The translations under genes were made by a program, and so were the position numbers. Shown here one piece after another: positions 1-7,037 of a DNA stretch of 64,000 bases; position 1 is the stretch's first letter; every line of letters starts with the position of its first letter. The DNA lies in assembly GCA_017547245.1 (NCBI GenBank), contig JAFYQD010000008.1, positions 62,001 through 126,000 of the forward strand. The letters run 5' to 3'. A model generated the notes under the pieces. That model ran no database searches and was not told the DNA's origin. It saw only the letters and a program-made list of their open reading frames with translations. Source of the DNA: Oscillospiraceae bacterium (GTDB lineage Bacteria > Bacillota > Clostridia > Oscillospirales > Ruminococcaceae).

Positions 1-229
1 GCACGATATACACCGTATTCAGAATGTCAGGCAGAATACCGATCTTCTCGGTTAGGTAACTGGGCTTAGTGGACAGCAACTCCCAAGTGATGTTCGGAAC
101 ACCCTGTCCCAGCACATAGATCAGTAGGAACAGCACCAGAGCGGCAGTCAGGCCAACAGACAACAGCATCAGTGCTTTCATCAGCACCTCAAAGCCTTTT
201 CTCTTTTTGGATAATGATTGATTCAACAT
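1..229 (-). CDS. pstA: Phosphate ABC transporter permease PstA (N-terminal part, cut by window edge)
   Basis: This is the first 76 codons of an inner-membrane permease that, with PstC, forms the channel of the high-affinity phosphate importer. After a basic N-terminus (residues 1-12) comes one long hydrophobic segment (about 18-42) and then the motif GIPDI-like sequence 'GILPDILNTVYIV', usual near the start of PstA. The start ATG at 229-227 lies three bases after the pstC stop codon, and its ribosome site AAGGAG sits inside the last pstC codons, which suggests translational coupling. The gene runs off the window, so pstB and phoU presumably follow outside it. Gene order S-C-A is seen directly; the transport role is family knowledge. 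Confidence 0.9.
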   Translation of the reverse strand, partial: MLNQSLSKKRKGFEVLMKALMLLSVGLTAALVLFLLIYVLGQGVPNITWELLSTKPSYLTEKIGILPDILNTVYIV

Positions 230-232
230 AAC

Positions 233-1099
233 TTACTCCTTTTCTCGTTTGAGGAAGAAGTTCAGCGTGGCACCCGTCAGCATGATAAACAGGAACAACA
301 CCAGTGCGATGGAGAACAGAGCCTGTCTCTGCAAGCCGCTGGAATAGGCCATCTCGCTGGACACGGCGGTGGTCAGGAAACGAACGCTCTGGAACAGAGA
401 ATCGGGCATATTCGGTACATTACCGGCTACCATCATAACCGCCATTGCTTCTCCGATGGCACGACCAACTCCCAGCACAACTGCTGCTGCAATACCGCTT
501 TTTGCGGCAGGAACAGATACCTTGAAGTATGTTTCAATGGGTGTTGCGCCAAGGGCAAGAGAAGCATCCTCGTATTCCTTAGGAACAGCATCCAGAGCGG
601 TAATGGACATCTTGATAATGGACGGCAAAATCATAATTGCCAGCACGATAATGGCAGCCAGCAAACTTGCACCATCGGGTACATCAAAAATCTTTCTGAT
701 ACCGGGAACAAGCACCAGCATGCCCACCAAGCCGTAAACCACAGAAGGGATACCGGCCAGCAGGCTGACTGCAGACTGCATGACGGATTTCACTTTCGGG
801 GATGCCAGTTTGGACAGATACACCGCAGTCATAAAGCCAATGGGAACACCGATCAAAATGGCACCGGCAGTTCCGTAAACACTGGTCAGAATAAAGGGCA
901 GGATGCCGTATTTCGGTTCAGATGCTGTAGAAGCCCATTCCTTGCCGAACAGAAAGTCCACCAGACCGATCTCACGGATTGCCGGGATACCGGAGATCAC
1001 CAGATAGACTGTTATCAATAGTACGCAACCCACGGTGATCAGACCTAGCACCAGAAAAATGCCGTGGATAAGCTTTTCCATCAATTGACTTTTCTTCAT
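233..1099 (-). CDS. pstC: Phosphate ABC transporter permease PstC
   Basis: This 288-residue membrane protein is the PstC half of the phosphate import channel. It has about six hydrophobic segments, and the permease (EAA) loop is visible as 'ALGATPIETYFKVSVPAA' followed by 'GVGRAIGEAMAVMMVAGN', both typical of PstC. An in-frame GTG lies five codons upstream (1114), but the ATG at 1099 has a GAGG at the proper distance and gives the usual MKK start, so I prefer it. It sits between pstS and pstA on the same strand, 63 bases after pstS. Length is close to the family norm of about 290-310. Assignment as PstC rather than PstA rests on the 'FLFGKEW' motif and gene order. Confidence 0.95.
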   Translation of the reverse strand: MKKSQLMEKLIHGIFLVLGLITVGCVLLITVYLVISGIPAIREIGLVDFLFGKEWASTASEPKYGILPFILTSVYGTAGAILIGVPIGFMTAVYLSKLASPKVKSVMQSAVSLLAGIPSVVYGLVGMLVLVPGIRKIFDVPDGASLLAAIIVLAIMILPSIIKMSITALDAVPKEYEDASLALGATPIETYFKVSVPAAKSGIAAAVVLGVGRAIGEAMAVMMVAGNVPNMPDSLFQSVRFLTTAVSSEMAYSSGLQRQALFSIALVLFLFIMLTGATLNFFLKREKE

Positions 1100-1162
1100 A
1101 GTCTTAAACCTCACAGCAGAGTAGCGACGGTCATCTGAATAACCGTCGCATCTACGTTTTTC

Positions 1163-1969
1163 TTAGTTTGCAGAAACCACACCGGCTGCAGCAATGATCT
1201 CGTTTGCATCAGCAGAAGTAATGTAGTCAAAGAACTTCTGAGCAGCTTCACTCAGTTCAGAATCGCTCTTGGTTACCAGAACGAAAGGACGCTGAACCAC
1301 ATAGCTGCCGTCCTTGATGGTAGCTTCGGTAGCTGCAACACCATCCACGGTCAGAGCCTTGACGCTATCCTTCACGGAAGCCACAGAAGCGTAACCGATT
1401 GCACCGGGGTTCTGAGAAACAGTGGTGATAACGTCACCGGTGGAGGTCAGCTCCTGACGATACTTGCAAGTGTCCTCGGTATCGGTGATGGACTCGAAAC
1501 CGTCTCGAGTACCGGAACCGGCTTCACGGCCGATCAGAACAATCTCAACATCGTTTCCGCCAACCTCAGACCAGTTGGTGATCTCGCCGGTATAGATCTT
1601 TGCAATGGTTTCCACGCTCAGGTCGGAAACAGGATTTTCTGGGTTCACGATAATTGCAATGCCATCGTAGGCCAAAACGGTGCCGGTCAGACCAGCAGAC
1701 TTTTCCTCTTCCTTCAGATCACGGGAGGACAGGCCGATGTCGCAGCGACCTTCCTGAACGGCCTTGATGCCGGAACCAGAACCGGTGGGGTTGTAAGTAA
1801 AGCTGATGCCAGTGTTGTTCTGGAATGCTTCGCCCAGAGCGCCAATTACCTTCTCCATAGAGGTAGAACCATCGGTGGCAACAGAGCCAGTGGTTTTTGT
1901 GCTGCCGCAGCCTGCAAGCATGGAGAGAGCCAGAACTGCTACCATCATCATAGTAATAATCTTTTTCAT
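1163..1969 (-). CDS. pstS: Phosphate-binding lipoprotein PstS
   Basis: This is the 268-residue extracellular phosphate receptor of the Pst importer. A lipoprotein signal is clear: MKK start, hydrophobic core, and lipobox LAGC with the lipidated Cys at about residue 21. Phosphate-contact motifs are visible, namely 'DGSTSM' near residue 34 and 'GREAGSGTR' near residue 150. The ATG at 1969 follows AAGGAG by eight bases; a longer in-frame start at 1990 would bury the signal peptide. It is the first gene of pstS-pstC-pstA and is preceded by a Pho-box-like array (2026-2081), so phosphate-starvation control by a PhoP-type regulator is inferred. Confidence 0.95.
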   Translation of the reverse strand: MKKIITMMMVAVLALSMLAGCGSTKTTGSVATDGSTSMEKVIGALGEAFQNNTGISFTYNPTGSGSGIKAVQEGRCDIGLSSRDLKEEEKSAGLTGTVLAYDGIAIIVNPENPVSDLSVETIAKIYTGEITNWSEVGGNDVEIVLIGREAGSGTRDGFESITDTEDTCKYRQELTSTGDVITTVSQNPGAIGYASVASVKDSVKALTVDGVAATEATIKDGSYVVQRPFVLVTKSDSELSEAAQKFFDYITSADANEIIAAAGVVSAN

Positions 1970-2025
1970 TTCAATGTCTCCTTCAGACAACTGTTTGTGT
2001 TTTGAGTTTCTTTGGTACAGTTATC

Positions 2026-2081
2026 ATTTTAGGAAGTCTATGTGAAATCAAAAATACACGGAATGTGAAATCTAAGTCAAA
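2026..2081 (-). promoter_or_regulatory. Candidate Pho box array and -10 of pstS
   Basis: Read on the minus strand, hexamers resembling the Firmicute PhoP repeat TT(A/C)ACA recur every 11 bases or so: TTGACT, TTCACA, TGTATT, TTCACA, TTCCTA. The 10-mer GATTTCACAT occurs twice, 23 bases apart. A -10-like TAAAAT follows at 2031-2026. The array is in the right place for phosphate-dependent activation of pstS. Seen in sequence; the regulator is inferred. Confidence 0.6.
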
Positions 2082-2084
2082 TCG

Positions 2085-2120
2085 AAAAAAAGCCCGTCGA
2101 TCATCATTGACTGACGGGCT
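2085..2120 (-). terminator. Intrinsic terminator upstream of pst operon
   Basis: An 8-bp stem (AGCCCGTC with GACGGGCT, 2091-2098 and 2113-2120) is followed on the minus strand by seven T. No minus-strand gene lies upstream of it now, so it may be the remnant of a gene displaced by the 2120-4830 insert, or it may insulate the pst promoter. Confidence 0.7.
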
Positions 2121-2251
2121 ATGGTGATACGCTATTCTATTATTCTTCCATGACTTTCATCATTATCCCGGCTCCTAGTTTGAAGCTATTCTGGAACAGG
2201 AGGCAATCTGTTGTGTTTTTTGTTTTTCAAAGCGGAATTGATCAAAATGTA

Positions 2252-2279
2252 TTTACAAAGAAGAAATTCCCGATATAAT
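2252..2279 (+). promoter_or_regulatory. Promoter of the helicase-like gene
   Basis: A perfect -10 TATAAT (2274-2279) lies 16 bases after a -35-like TTTACA (2252-2257). It sits 33 bases before the chosen start codon. The rest of the gap from 2121 to 2251 holds nothing I recognise. Confidence 0.6.
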
Positions 2280-2311
2280 AGGCCACACAGAACAGGGAAA
2301 GGGTGGCAGCT

Positions 2312-4162
2312 ATGGGAGACAAGCACTTATCTGAAGTCATTAACTACCAAAGGGATATAGAGCCATATCGTATCGTCAAGGTGTACTCTGGGGTTGGAAG
2401 CGGCAAAACAACCTTTGCTTGTCGCTTTGTAACTGGTTGCAAGGATGAGGGGGAAGAAGTTCCAGACAACTTGACTACCCTTATCATTACCTCCAGACGT
2501 GCCAAGGTTGAAGAAACTTTGACCGAACTGGGTGCTGAAATTCTTAAACCCCACGTTGGTGCCCACGGAAATCTGGTTTCAGATGTACTGGAAACAGGGG
2601 AAGAAAGACCTGAAGAGTACGAAAAGTTTGTACGTGTGATTTCCTCCAAAGACCCCTTTATCGGTGAATACGTTACTCACAACCAAAGCGTCGTGTGCAC
2701 CAATGCCTACATTGAATACCACCTTAAGCATTGCTACGTTCCCAATGACCCCTCAACCCACCTTTGGGATCTGTTTGACGTCATCATAATTGATGAGGTG
2801 CATTCGCTGATTACGGACGCAACCTATCAGACCGCACCCTTTGCTGTAATGGAACTGATAAAAGAGTACCTTAAAAGGTGTGCCAATCCAACAGAGTATC
2901 CTATGCAATGCAAGCACCTCATTCTGATGACTGGCTCTCCAGCTCCTTTTGAAGAATGTGCTGATATAACTGTTCCTGAGGGAATAGGCAAGGAATATTC
3001 GGTTTTTGACGAGTGCATAAACGTGGTGCCTAAAAGTGTTCTTCTGCTTGATTCCACGACAGCAAGGTATCATTTACAGGGGATACTGTATGAGTCGAAG
3101 AGCAAAGCTGTTTATTTTACGAACCACATTATGGATAGAGGCGAAGCGAAGTCAACTTGGCGTTTGGATGACACCATCAATGTGGCTGTTTCATATTCTG
3201 ACGAAGATAGGCGAAAGACACTTGTTAGGGAGGAAAAGGATGCCATAAAAGAGGTGGAAGATGAACTGAAAAAGGGATGGCTTCCAGAAGACCTTGATCT
3301 GTTTGTAACCACATCTCGTAACAAAGAGGGCATCAACATCAACAACACTGACATCCCAAATATGTTTGTCGAAAGCCATTTTTCCGGAGACATTATTCAG
3401 ATGGCAGGAAGAGTCAGATATGGCGTAGAGAATTTGTACATCGTCACCGATGCAAAACAGCTGTGTAATGGGCCGGATTTTATTGACATTGGTTTTACAA
3501 CGGATCGAATTGTAAAAAACGAAGAAGAACGGAACCCTGATGTATGTGGTGAGGCCAATAGCTACTTGCGTTATTTTTGCGAAAACAACAAGATTACTAA
3601 CCTTGTTTTTAACAGAAATAGCGGTTGGAATATTCACAGCAGATACGGGGATACTTTGGGAAAGTATATCGAATATATAGAAAGCCGGTTCCACTATATG
3701 CGATATAGCTACTTTGATAACCGCTTCAAATTTTACAGGCAGAAGATGTTAGCTGAATTGTTAGTGTCTGAAGAAAACGAAAAATTTAGCCAAGCTGTGA
3801 CCGAAGGGGATGAAGCTGTAAAATCGTTGGTCAGCACTTGGTTCCCCGAAGCAAATGTGCACCTTTTGTTGGGGGCCAAAGAGCGTGCGGCACAAATGAT
3901 AGAAAACCGAATTGGAGCTGCTAATTATGTTGAACTATCGCAGAAAGAATGGGAAAGCTTTTTTGCAGAGCTGGTTAAGGTGAGTGGAATTAAAGGAGAA
4001 TATGGAAACCCCTTTTTGGCCCAGCTCGGAAACTATGGGATTGAACCAATAAGAAGTTCGTACCAAGGAACAATTGGGAACAGAATACTGTATAAAGGTC
4101 AAAATCCATTGGATATGAGGAAGAAGCGTAATCCTACGAAGAAAAGTCCAAAGCGCAAGTGA
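2312..4162 (+). CDS. SF2-like DEAD/DEAH-box helicase of unknown role
   Basis: This 616-residue protein has the helicase core but I cannot name its family. Walker A 'GVGSGKTT' lies at about residues 27-34, Walker B 'IIIDEVHSL' near 160 (a DEVH box), motif III-like 'TGSPAP' near 207, and motif VI-like 'QMAGRVRYG' near 363-371. The roughly 240 residues after that match nothing I know and end in a very basic tail (KKRNPTKKSPKRK). The ATG at 2312 is preferred over a GTG at 2303 because AGGGTGG lies six bases before it. It stands alone, in AT-richer sequence than its neighbours, with its own promoter and no partner gene. Mobile-element origin is inferred from composition and isolation; no integrase or replication gene is present. 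Confidence 0.75.
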   Translation: MGDKHLSEVINYQRDIEPYRIVKVYSGVGSGKTTFACRFVTGCKDEGEEVPDNLTTLIITSRRAKVEETLTELGAEILKPHVGAHGNLVSDVLETGEERPEEYEKFVRVISSKDPFIGEYVTHNQSVVCTNAYIEYHLKHCYVPNDPSTHLWDLFDVIIIDEVHSLITDATYQTAPFAVMELIKEYLKRCANPTEYPMQCKHLILMTGSPAPFEECADITVPEGIGKEYSVFDECINVVPKSVLLLDSTTARYHLQGILYESKSKAVYFTNHIMDRGEAKSTWRLDDTINVAVSYSDEDRRKTLVREEKDAIKEVEDELKKGWLPEDLDLFVTTSRNKEGININNTDIPNMFVESHFSGDIIQMAGRVRYGVENLYIVTDAKQLCNGPDFIDIGFTTDRIVKNEEERNPDVCGEANSYLRYFCENNKITNLVFNRNSGWNIHSRYGDTLGKYIEYIESRFHYMRYSYFDNRFKFYRQKMLAELLVSEENEKFSQAVTEGDEAVKSLVSTWFPEANVHLLLGAKERAAQMIENRIGAANYVELSQKEWESFFAELVKVSGIKGEYGNPFLAQLGNYGIEPIRSSYQGTIGNRILYKGQNPLDMRKKRNPTKKSPKRK

Positions 4163-4201
4163 GCCGCTTACATTTTTCCTGTTTTTGTGGAAAAATCATC
4201 T

Positions 4202-4677
4202 TATAATAGGGTAAATCAATTTGCTGCAAAACACCCTGTTTTATAAGTGTTTCCCTAGCGTTTTGGGAATTATATGTGGGGATTTACCTTTCTTCACAAA
4301 CTATTTTCACCTTGCTTTCTAACGAAAGCCGTTAAAAATACTTACACCAGAAAGGTATCCCCAGACCCCTTACCAAAGCGTGTGATTAAAATTTTTCTTT
4401 CTAGGTCAACCCCATTGTGATTTTTCGTGCCTTCGTTTTACTCTGCCCGAAAACCGCCCCCTAATCTTTAGGGGATGCTATCACTTCCAGATATGTTCAC
4501 TACTTCGCTCAACCAATCGAAAACACAAGCTGTATACTTGCATTTTCGGCAGAAAAAAGTGTCATTTATATCGCCTTGGCTTTGCAGTGAAGAAGATAAC
4601 CACCTTGCCGAGAACCTAGATTTGAAGCCATTTGCTGCGGTTTTTAGTAGCCCCCGAAAAAGGGGGCTATTTTGTTT
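4202..4677 (+). other. Structured non-coding stretch, possible small RNA
   Basis: The 726 bases after the helicase gene hold no convincing gene. A TATAAT lies at 4202-4207 without a good -35. A long inverted repeat follows (4278-4292 with 4350-4362, GGGGAT..ACCTTTC and its complement) whose loop contains a second hairpin (GCTTTC-TAAC-GAAAGC, 4314-4329). A further hairpin CCCCTAA-TCT-TTAGGGG is at 4458-4474, and an intrinsic terminator ends the stretch at 4649-4677. Together these would fit a transcribed RNA of about 460 bases, but no known RNA family was recognised and transcription is inferred. Confidence 0.3.
4649..4677 (+). terminator. Intrinsic terminator
   Basis: A 7-bp GC stem AGCCCCC/GGGGGCT (4649-4655, 4662-4668) with a GAAAAA loop is followed by ATTTTGTTT. 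It is the only strong terminator downstream of the helicase gene. Confidence 0.75.
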
Positions 4678-4730
4678 CCGAAATCAATCGTGGTATACTA
4701 AGAAGTAAGAGGCAAAAATACAGCTTCTGA

Positions 4731-4800
4731 AATTTCCACTTTTTCAAATTCCACTTTTGCCATCAGAAAACCGAATATGGAGAACCAATTTCCACTTTTT
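4731..4800. repeat. Short direct repeats, AATTTCCACTTTTT unit
   Basis: The 14-mer AATTTCCACTTTTT is present exactly at 4731-4744 and 4787-4800, with a close variant (AAATTCCACTTTTG) at 4746-4759. The last copy runs into TTATCCACA-like sequence. The repeats lie at the right edge of the AT-rich insert. They could be protein-binding sites or a junction trace; too few and too irregular for CRISPR. Confidence 0.6.
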
Positions 4801-4822
4801 ATCCACACTTCATCCCTCGCGC

Positions 4823-4857
4823 AAAAAAAGAAGGAGCCCACGCAGGTGAGCCCCTTC
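4823..4857 (-). terminator. Intrinsic terminator of rubrerythrin gene
   Basis: A 12-bp imperfect stem (4830-4841 with 4846-4857, G-T pairs allowed) is followed on the minus strand by seven T, 32 bases past the rubrerythrin stop. Confidence 0.8.
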
Positions 4858-4888
4858 CTTAAAAACTTCGGTTTTATGCGGTTTTGGC

Positions 4889-5434
4889 TTACTTGAAGTA
4901 GCGTTCCAGCAGACCCTTGAAGCCGCAGCCGTGACGGGCTTCGTCCTTGGCCATTTCATGAACGGTGTCATGGATGGCGTCCAGCCCCAGTTCCTTGGCG
5001 CGGCCGGCCAGCTTCATCTTGCCTTCGCATGCGCCATGTTCGGCGGCAACGCGCATTTCCAGGTTGGTCTTGGTGCTGGCAGAAACAACTTCGCCCAGCA
5101 GTTCGGCAAACTTGGCGGCGTGTTCGGCTTCTTCCCAAGCAGCCTTTTCATAGTACAGACCTACTTCGGGATAGCCTTCGCGGTGGGCCTGACGGGCCAT
5201 GGCTAGATACATGCCAACTTCGGTGCATTCGCCCATAAAGTTGCTGCGCAGATCTTCAATTACATCAACATCGATGCCTTCGGCAATACCGATGCGGTGT
5301 TCATCGGCCCAAATCATTTCGTCAGAGGCCTGTTCAATAAACTTTTCGGCAGGAGCCTTGCACTGGGGGCAGTTGGCAGGGGCGGCTTCGCCTTCGTATA
5401 CATAACCACAAATGCTGCAAACATATTTGCTCAT
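4889..5434 (-). CDS. Reverse rubrerythrin (rubredoxin domain first)
   Basis: This 181-residue cytoplasmic protein reduces hydrogen peroxide, and in some clostridia oxygen, with electrons from NADH via rubredoxin partners (family knowledge). The domain order is reversed against classical rubrerythrin: a rubredoxin-type iron centre comes first, with Cys pairs 'CSICGY' and 'CPQCKAP' in residues 6-28, followed by a ferritin-like four-helix diiron domain. Diiron ligands are visible as E-x(n)-ExxH in 'EEAEHAAKF', and again in 'AAEHGACEG' and 'DEARHGCGF'. The ATG at 5434 has AAAGGA upstream. It is a single-gene unit with its own promoter and terminator. Oxidative-stress control is likely but no PerR box was seen. 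Confidence 0.93.
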   Translation of the reverse strand: MSKYVCSICGYVYEGEAAPANCPQCKAPAEKFIEQASDEMIWADEHRIGIAEGIDVDVIEDLRSNFMGECTEVGMYLAMARQAHREGYPEVGLYYEKAAWEEAEHAAKFAELLGEVVSASTKTNLEMRVAAEHGACEGKMKLAGRAKELGLDAIHDTVHEMAKDEARHGCGFKGLLERYFK

Positions 5435-5500
5435 GATAAAAATTCCTTTCTTTTCTTTTTATACCGGTCTTTGGGGCTATAACCCTTAAATATCCTTGAC

Positions 5501-5530
5501 ATTTTAACACAGTCATTTGGTTCAATTCAA
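5501..5530 (-). promoter_or_regulatory. Promoter of reverse rubrerythrin gene
   Basis: On the minus strand a -35 TTGAAT (5530-5525) and a -10 TAAAAT (5506-5501) are separated by 18 bases, about 70 bases before the start codon. Confidence 0.6.
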
Positions 5531-5686
5531 GTAAAAAGTGTGAAAAAACTATGTATTCCGGCTGTTTACGGGGCCAAAATGGAATAATTTAAGCCGCTTT
5601 GGACGGAGGAATAATGCCAATCTATTCAGACAAAATAGAATTGCTGCATTGTTTCAGCAGCAAAAAAAGAATGAGGTGAACCAACC

Positions 5687-5821
5687 ATGTCCAATAATCA
5701 GAAGAACGGTACCAGCCAGAGCATGAACAATAGCCGCAACGAGGTAAGCAATAAGAAAAACGGTTCCAACAAGGCCGAAAGCAAAGCCCAGAACCGCAAG
5801 GAAGCCGACGACTGCCGCTGA
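5687..5821 (+). CDS. Small Asn/Lys-rich hydrophilic protein, 44 residues
   Basis: This short gene has a good ribosome site (GAGGTGA, seven bases before ATG 5687) and a strong terminator 18 bases after its stop, so it is very probably real. The product is low-complexity and charged, rich in N, K, S and E (for example 'MSNNQKNG' and 'SNKAESKAQNRKEADD'), with no hydrophobic segment and one Cys near the end. It resembles the many short, probably disordered proteins of spore-forming clostridia, some of which are spore-associated; that link is only an inference from composition. I do not recognise a named family. Confidence 0.65.
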   Translation: MSNNQKNGTSQSMNNSRNEVSNKKNGSNKAESKAQNRKEADDCR

Positions 5822-5838
5822 ATTTTTGCGGAGAAACA

Positions 5839-5870
5839 CCCCTTCTTTGAAAAAAGAAGGGGCGTTTTTT
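5839..5870 (+). terminator. Intrinsic terminator of the 44-residue gene
   Basis: A 10-bp stem CCCCTTCTTT/AAAGAAGGGG (5839-5848, 5853-5862) is followed by CGTTTTTT. Confidence 0.85.
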
Positions 5871-5939
5871 ATAGGGTGGAAATATTTGTCGGGAATTGCT
5901 ATACTGTAAGGGATGATTTTTTGAAAGAAGGGTTCCCCA

Positions 5940-6983
5940 ATGTACAGCTTTGCCAACGACTACAGCGAAGGCGCCCACGAGCGCATTCTGGAAGAACTGA
6001 CACGTACCGCGCGCCGGCAGACCGGCTGCTATGGCATTGATGAATATTGCGATGCCGCACGTGCCGCCATTCAGCAGTATCTGCAAAGCCCCGCCAGCGA
6101 AATTCACTTTTTGGTGGGCGGCAGCCAGACCAACCTGATTGTGGCCACCATGGTGCTGCGTCCCCATCAGGGCATGGTAAGCGCCGCCAGCGGCCATGTA
6201 AATGTGCATGAATCGGGAGCCATTGAAGCCACCGGGCACAAGGTGCTGGCCTTGCCCTGCGACGAACAGGGAAAGCTGACCGCACAGCAGGTGGATGACT
6301 ATATTCAGGGACACTATGATGACGACACCGCCGAGCATATGGTGCAGCCCGGCATGGTGTATATCTCCAACCCCACCGAAAACGGCACCATTTATACCAA
6401 ACAGGAACTGACCGAGCTGAAGGCTGTCTGCGAAAAGTGGAAGATTCCCCTTTATATGGATGGCGCCCGTTTGGGCTGTGCCCTGACCAGCCACGCCAAC
6501 GACCTTACTTTGTCTGACCTGGCCAAACTGACCGACATCTTTTACATCGGCGGCACCAAGATGGGAGCCCTGTTTGGCGAAGCTTTGGTCATCAACGATG
6601 CCAGATGGGCTGCCGACTTCCGCAGCATAATGAAGCAGCGCGGCGGCATGCTGGCCAAGGGCAAGCTGCTGGGCATCCAGTTCCACCAGCTGTTCCAAGA
6701 TGGGCTGTACTATCAGCTGGCCGAATATGCCAACAAACAGGCCCGCCGCCTGGAGGAAGGTGTAAAGAAGCTGGGTTACGGCTTTTTGGTGGAAACACCC
6801 ACCAACCAGATATTCCCCATTCTGCCCAAAACGGTGCTGCAGCGGTTAAGCGACCGCTATAGCTGGAGTTTTTGGAGCAAGGTGGACGACCAGCACGATG
6901 CCATACGCCTGTGCACCAGCTGGGCCACCCGTGAAGATATGGTGGAAGCCTTTTTGGCCGACCTTGCGGAAGCCGGAGAATAA
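5940..6983 (+). CDS. Threonine aldolase family PLP enzyme
   Basis: This 347-residue enzyme belongs to the fold-type I PLP family of low-specificity L-threonine (beta-hydroxy amino acid) aldolases, which split threonine or allo-threonine into glycine and acetaldehyde. The PLP lysine is in 'GGTKMGAL' at about residue 207, the cofactor aspartate in 'LYMDGARLG' near 178, and the family start 'FANDYSEGAHERIL' is clear. Length is normal (about 340). The ATG at 5940 has AAGAAGGG upstream. It stands alone, sharing a bidirectional terminator with recG. Substrate preference cannot be read from sequence. Confidence 0.88.
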   Translation: MYSFANDYSEGAHERILEELTRTARRQTGCYGIDEYCDAARAAIQQYLQSPASEIHFLVGGSQTNLIVATMVLRPHQGMVSAASGHVNVHESGAIEATGHKVLALPCDEQGKLTAQQVDDYIQGHYDDDTAEHMVQPGMVYISNPTENGTIYTKQELTELKAVCEKWKIPLYMDGARLGCALTSHANDLTLSDLAKLTDIFYIGGTKMGALFGEALVINDARWAADFRSIMKQRGGMLAKGKLLGIQFHQLFQDGLYYQLAEYANKQARRLEEGVKKLGYGFLVETPTNQIFPILPKTVLQRLSDRYSWSFWSKVDDQHDAIRLCTSWATREDMVEAFLADLAEAGE

Positions 6984-6993
6984 AACAGACAGG

Positions 6994-7024
6994 AAAAAGA
7001 CCTTCCCAAGGGAAGGTCTTTTTG
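6994..7024. terminator. Bidirectional terminator between aldolase gene and recG
   Basis: A 14-bp perfect stem AAAAAGACCTTCCC/GGGAAGGTCTTTTT with an AA loop has T runs on both strands and serves both convergent genes. Confidence 0.9.
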
Positions 7025-7037
7025 TTTTGTGGTTTGT

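Noticed and set aside
2312..4162. Reading the helicase as a known defence-system or phage replication protein
   Set aside because: Only generic helicase motifs are visible and there is no partner nuclease, methylase, primase or phage gene nearby.
4475..4708. 77-codon frame in the non-coding region after the helicase gene
   Set aside because: No ribosome site, it runs through the terminator at 4649-4677, and the product has no recognisable features.
4731..4800. CRISPR remnant at the AATTTCCACTTTTT repeats
   Set aside because: Only three short copies with unequal spacing (15 and 41 bases apart) and no nearby cas genes.
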